Source: Puniceicoccaceae bacterium (GTDB lineage Bacteria > Verrucomicrobiota > Verrucomicrobiia > Opitutales > Coraliomargaritaceae). Taken from it: a DNA stretch of 46,599 bases. The notes beneath the pieces were generated by a model. The model saw nothing but the letters and a program-made list of their open reading frames with translations. It was not told where the DNA came from and did no database searches. The number at the start of each line of letters is the position of its first letter. The first letter of the stretch is position 1. This document shows, one piece after another, positions 44,051 through 46,599 of the stretch. Made by a program: the position numbers and the translations under genes. The stretch covers positions 1-46,599 of the forward strand of contig PBYS01000048.1 in assembly GCA_002729725.1 (NCBI GenBank), read 5' to 3'.

Positions 44051-44791
44051 TTAACGCCTGCGGCGTAAGCCCACGAAGAGTAGGCCCAGTGCGCCAGTAA
44101 TCAGCGCGAAAGCTTGTGGCTCGGGGACGACGAGTGTCGGACCTGCCAGCGAAGCGTGGTCTTTGGAGGCGAAATCGGCTGCGCCGCCACCGGTTTCGAA
44201 GGTAGCTAAGAGGATAAATGTGGCTCGGTCGTTGGTGTCGGCGTTGAGGAAAGCTGTCAGTTCGGTCGAACTGAAACTGATGGTGCTGGGCGTGGTGGTG
44301 AGGGTGGAAAGGTCGAAGGAGCCAAGGAACGATAGATCGTCTGTTTCGAGTGAGCCATCGGCAGAGCCAGTCGCATTGGCGGGCCCTGTGTAGGTGTCCT
44401 CTGCGTTGTTCAGAGTCAGCAGGTCTTCGTCAAAGAACTCGTCGGTGCCCGTGCCGCGATTTGGGATGCCGTAGACGTTGAAACTATACGAAGTCGATGC
44501 GCTGATGACATTGAGGTCGATGTGCGCAGCTGGAGAATAGGTCGCACCCGAGACAGGCGTCAGGTCGAAACTGAAATACCCGATAATGTCTTTTGTTTTC
44601 GACTGAGCGGATCCGCCGTCATTTCTAACGAGGATGGAATCATTGTCACCGTAATTAGTGTCCGGGTTAGCCTTATAGACGAAGGTGTCGTTATCAGTGA
44701 GAATGGATTGTCCGTGGAGCTGGACGGTTGCGATAATTGCAGCAAGGGGCAATATCCAGCGACGCCGAGGCGAGGTTTTGATTTGCTTCAT
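44051..44791 (-). CDS. PEP-CTERM protein with DNRLRE/CBM96-like domain (second copy)
   Basis: 246 aa. Signal MKQIKTSPRRRWILPLAAII to LHGQ is followed by a domain (about 30-220) opening ILTDNDTFVYKANPDTNYGDNDSILVRN and containing KDIIGYFSFDLTPVSG and FNVYGIPN, parallel to the protein at 36410. The tail VVPEPQAFALITGALGLLFVGLRRRR is PEP-CTERM. No 53-bp motif pair is visible upstream; a small imperfect palindrome (GTAGG...CCTAC at 44819-44836) lies 28 bp before the start. Expected to be sorted to the envelope and bind a polysaccharide (inference). Confidence 0.86.
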   Translation of the reverse strand: MKQIKTSPRRRWILPLAAIIATVQLHGQSILTDNDTFVYKANPDTNYGDNDSILVRNDGGSAQSKTKDIIGYFSFDLTPVSGATYSPAAHIDLNVISASTSYSFNVYGIPNRGTGTDEFFDEDLLTLNNAEDTYTGPANATGSADGSLETDDLSFLGSFDLSTLTTTPSTISFSSTELTAFLNADTNDRATFILLATFETGGGAADFASKDHASLAGPTLVVPEPQAFALITGALGLLFVGLRRRR

Positions 44792-44915
44792 GGGGTAGAT
44801 GACTGGTTGAGCTTCTTAGTAGGTGGGATTTCCTACCAATAATTAAGCTGAGGTCGGTTGAGGTTTCAAGGCGAAACCTAGTTTAGCGCCTTCGCTTCCA
44901 CAGAGGCACAAAAAA

Positions 44916-44937
44916 GCGCCACACGGGAGAGTGGCGC
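44916..44937 (-). terminator. Orphan Rho-independent terminator (minus strand)
   Basis: GCGCCAC and GTGGCGC form the stem; on the minus strand a run of six T follows. It lies between divergent genes, so no annotated transcript ends here. An unannotated minus-strand RNA starting between it and 45071 is possible. Confidence 0.7.
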
Positions 44938-44973
44938 CAGTGATTTGCTAGAAACAAAAGGTGGGGAGATCCT

Positions 44974-44987
44974 CGCAACTAATTGCG
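44974..44987. promoter_or_regulatory. Palindromic operator CGCAACTAATTGCG (site 7)
   Basis: One mismatch to site 1; 83 bp upstream of the PEP-CTERM gene at 45071. Confidence 0.62.
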
Positions 44988-45070
44988 TAGACAGATTGTT
45001 GTCTAATACGCGAAAGCTTTTTTATTCTTCTCACAATTGTCTTAATATTAACACCTGACACATACCTACC

Positions 45071-46294
45071 ATGAATAAACAAGTCATTAAATACTCGTCC
45101 TTCCTCACCGCACCTATCTTTTTATGCGGGGCACTTCAGGCATCGATTTACTGGGACACGAATGGCAGCACCGGTGGAGCGGGGAATCCGGCTACGGGCA
45201 CTTGGGACGCGGCGACGACCTCGAATTGGACGACCGATTCAACGGGTGCGTCGGCCACATCGACTTTCGATGCATTGGCCGATACGGATGTCGTTTTCTC
45301 AGCAGGAACTGATGCGACCTCTGCGGCAGTGGTCACAACTTCGGGCACTCAGCTTGTTTCCAGCGTCACATTCCAGGAAGGTGATATTACGCTGACTGGG
45401 ACTAATATCGACGATGCAGGGACGACAATCCAGTTCACGGTGAATGATGGTGCGAATGCAATTGTCGACTATTCGGATGGTGCCTATAATGCGGACTTTG
45501 ATGTTCAAGGCAGTAGCACCATGCAGATCAATGTAGTGCGTGGCGGTGGCGGTATGGCTAAAACTGGAACCGGGACACTTACGGTGCATCGATTAGATGC
45601 CTCCCTGACAGTTAATGAGGGGACTGTCATCTATGATACCACCGGTTCAGGTGGATCGGCAAAGTTGAAGAATACCACTGTGAATGATGGAGGTACGCTT
45701 CGTTTAGAAGCCAATACATTTGATGGCAGCAAGCGAAGCTTGCAGGTCAATGGCACCGGTGCGGTTGAATTTGCCTCCGGGGTGGATCAAACGATCAGCT
45801 TTTTTACTGGAGATGGTTCCGTCGTTGGCAATGGTTCGACATTGAAAATCGGAGGGGATAACAAGAGCACCACTTTCAATGGTGATATCTCGGGCGATAT
45901 GGATCTCCATGCGATAGGCACGGGGACTTTTACAATGAGTGATGCGACTTCCATGGAAATTATTGTGGGTGGCAATGGAGTGAATAACTCGATTCTCGGT
46001 ACGGGGAATATCAACTTGAACGGTGAACTGACCTTCGACCTTACAGGTGCCGACCTGACGGCGGGTAACAGCTGGTTGATCGTGGATGTTGACAATTTGA
46101 ACGAAACATACGGCGCAACTTTTTCCATTGCTAACTTCACCGAATCCGAAGGCATCTGGAGCTATGACTTAAATGCTTTAGTTGAATTCTCGGAATCTAC
46201 TGGAGAACTTTATGTCGTGCCTGAGCCTTCAAGCTTTGCGCTGCTTGCCGGCTGCATGGGTTTGGCCTTCGTTATGTTGAAGCGACGCGCGTAG
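45071..46294 (+). CDS. PEP-CTERM beta-helix/autotransporter-strand-type protein
   Basis: 407 aa. Signal MNKQVIKYSSFLTAPIFLCG to LQA is followed by IYWDTNGSTGGAGNPATGTW and a repetitive beta-strand region with GGGGMAKTGTGTLTV, typical of autotransporter-associated beta-strand repeats that are common in Verrucomicrobia surface proteins. The tail VVPEPSSFALLAGCMGLAFVMLKRRA is PEP-CTERM. A GCAAC/GTTGC-type palindrome upstream places it in the putative LacI regulon. Probably an exported surface or adhesion protein; no enzymatic motif is seen. Confidence 0.87.
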   Translation: MNKQVIKYSSFLTAPIFLCGALQASIYWDTNGSTGGAGNPATGTWDAATTSNWTTDSTGASATSTFDALADTDVVFSAGTDATSAAVVTTSGTQLVSSVTFQEGDITLTGTNIDDAGTTIQFTVNDGANAIVDYSDGAYNADFDVQGSSTMQINVVRGGGGMAKTGTGTLTVHRLDASLTVNEGTVIYDTTGSGGSAKLKNTTVNDGGTLRLEANTFDGSKRSLQVNGTGAVEFASGVDQTISFFTGDGSVVGNGSTLKIGGDNKSTTFNGDISGDMDLHAIGTGTFTMSDATSMEIIVGGNGVNNSILGTGNINLNGELTFDLTGADLTAGNSWLIVDVDNLNETYGATFSIANFTESEGIWSYDLNALVEFSESTGELYVVPEPSSFALLAGCMGLAFVMLKRRA

Positions 46295-46330
46295 CTCGTC
46301 AGATTTTGATCTGAAATTCAGATCTCCTTA

Positions 46331-46375
46331 AAAGCTGTTTTTCCTGTTCAAACTGGCAGGGGAACCAGCTTTTTA
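46331..46375 (+). terminator. Rho-independent terminator of the last PEP-CTERM gene
   Basis: AAAAGCTG...CCTG pairs imperfectly with CAGG...CAGCTTTTT about 40 bp after the stop, ending in a T-run. Confidence 0.7.
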
Positions 46376-46599
46376 TTGATTGCGGAACTGTTGAGGCTGT
46401 GGGGTAAAGTTATTGGATTAGTTCGCCCAATGCGCTTGATTGACAAGTCTTTACGGGAAATTAAAAGAGGAGCGATTGAATGTGCAAGTCACAATATATT
46501 TTCGTCCATTTTGCTGTGTGCTTCAAAAAATCATGAATTGTGAATTGCCTTGACCTTAGAGGTGTGTATGGTGTGTATATCTCAGTGAAGAGCGGAGAC
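46376..46599. other. Right edge, no gene seen
   Basis: A weak promoter-like TTGACC (about 46550) with TATAT downstream may drive a gene beyond the window. No coding region is supported. Confidence 0.3.

Noticed and set aside
1..46599. tRNA, rRNA, CRISPR, intact insertion sequence, exosortase
   Set aside because: None seen on reading either strand; the four PEP-CTERM proteins must rely on an exosortase elsewhere.

Overview
This 46.6 kb window looks like a chromosomal polysaccharide-degradation region of a marine-type Verrucomicrobiota, most likely Opitutales or a Coraliomargarita-like lineage. The lineage call is inferred from gene content: four proteins with PEP-CTERM tails, a very large PilX-like protein with the Verru_Chthon cassette protein A signature, paralogous GH5 enzymes, a leaderless sulfatase, heparinase-like and alginate-lyase-like proteins, and an SSS symporter. 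I see no rRNA, tRNA, CRISPR array or intact transposase.

Layout. 1-3893 (-): an ExbB/TolQ-like, ExbD, ExbD and coiled-coil/PA14-like cassette, cut by the window edge. 4049-11115: a dispersed repeat, a palindromic operator, a secreted two-module GH5, then the Verru_Chthon-A-like protein with a small secreted partner. 11182-12225: debris, namely a heparinase-like 3' fragment, a second repeat copy, and an intact hipB followed by only the last 65 codons of hipA. 12222-15221 (-): GH5 plus heparinase II/III-like operon. 15564-20171: a PEP-CTERM protein, an AraC regulator, and a GH5 with a triplicated N-terminal module. 20520-25010: repeats, a one-module GH5, a divergent clan GH-A enzyme and a LacI regulator. 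25018-30883: an alginate-lyase-like gene and AraC regulator, divergent from an operon of ASL-like lyase, MmgE/PrpD protein and TauE/SafE permease. 30833-35504 (-): SSS symporter and GH39-like enzyme. 35991-37514: an MmgE/PrpD remnant, a PEP-CTERM gene and a sulfatase remnant. 37610-43668: a LamG protein, convergent with a GH5, GH105-like and sulfatase run. 44051-46294: two PEP-CTERM genes.

Two regulatory motifs tie the region together. A palindrome with core GCAAC-NN-GTTGC occurs at seven intergenic places: before three GH5 genes, the LacI gene itself, the SSS symporter, the GH105-like gene and the last PEP-CTERM gene (one site is shared with the divergent clan GH-A gene). A second motif, AGGACTATACTACA, occurs as a pair always exactly 53 bp apart at three loci: between the AraC gene and the ASL/MmgE/TauE operon, before a PEP-CTERM protein, and before the second two-module GH5.

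Inferred working model: exported GH5 enzymes with carbohydrate-binding-like modules cut a uronic-acid-containing, sulfated glycan. Products enter by the SSS symporter. Leaderless sulfatase, GH105-like hydrolase, heparinase-like and alginate-lyase-like enzymes finish them in the cytoplasm. The ASL-like/MmgE/TauE operon handles an unidentified small anionic metabolite. Several gene remnants show the region is being rearranged.
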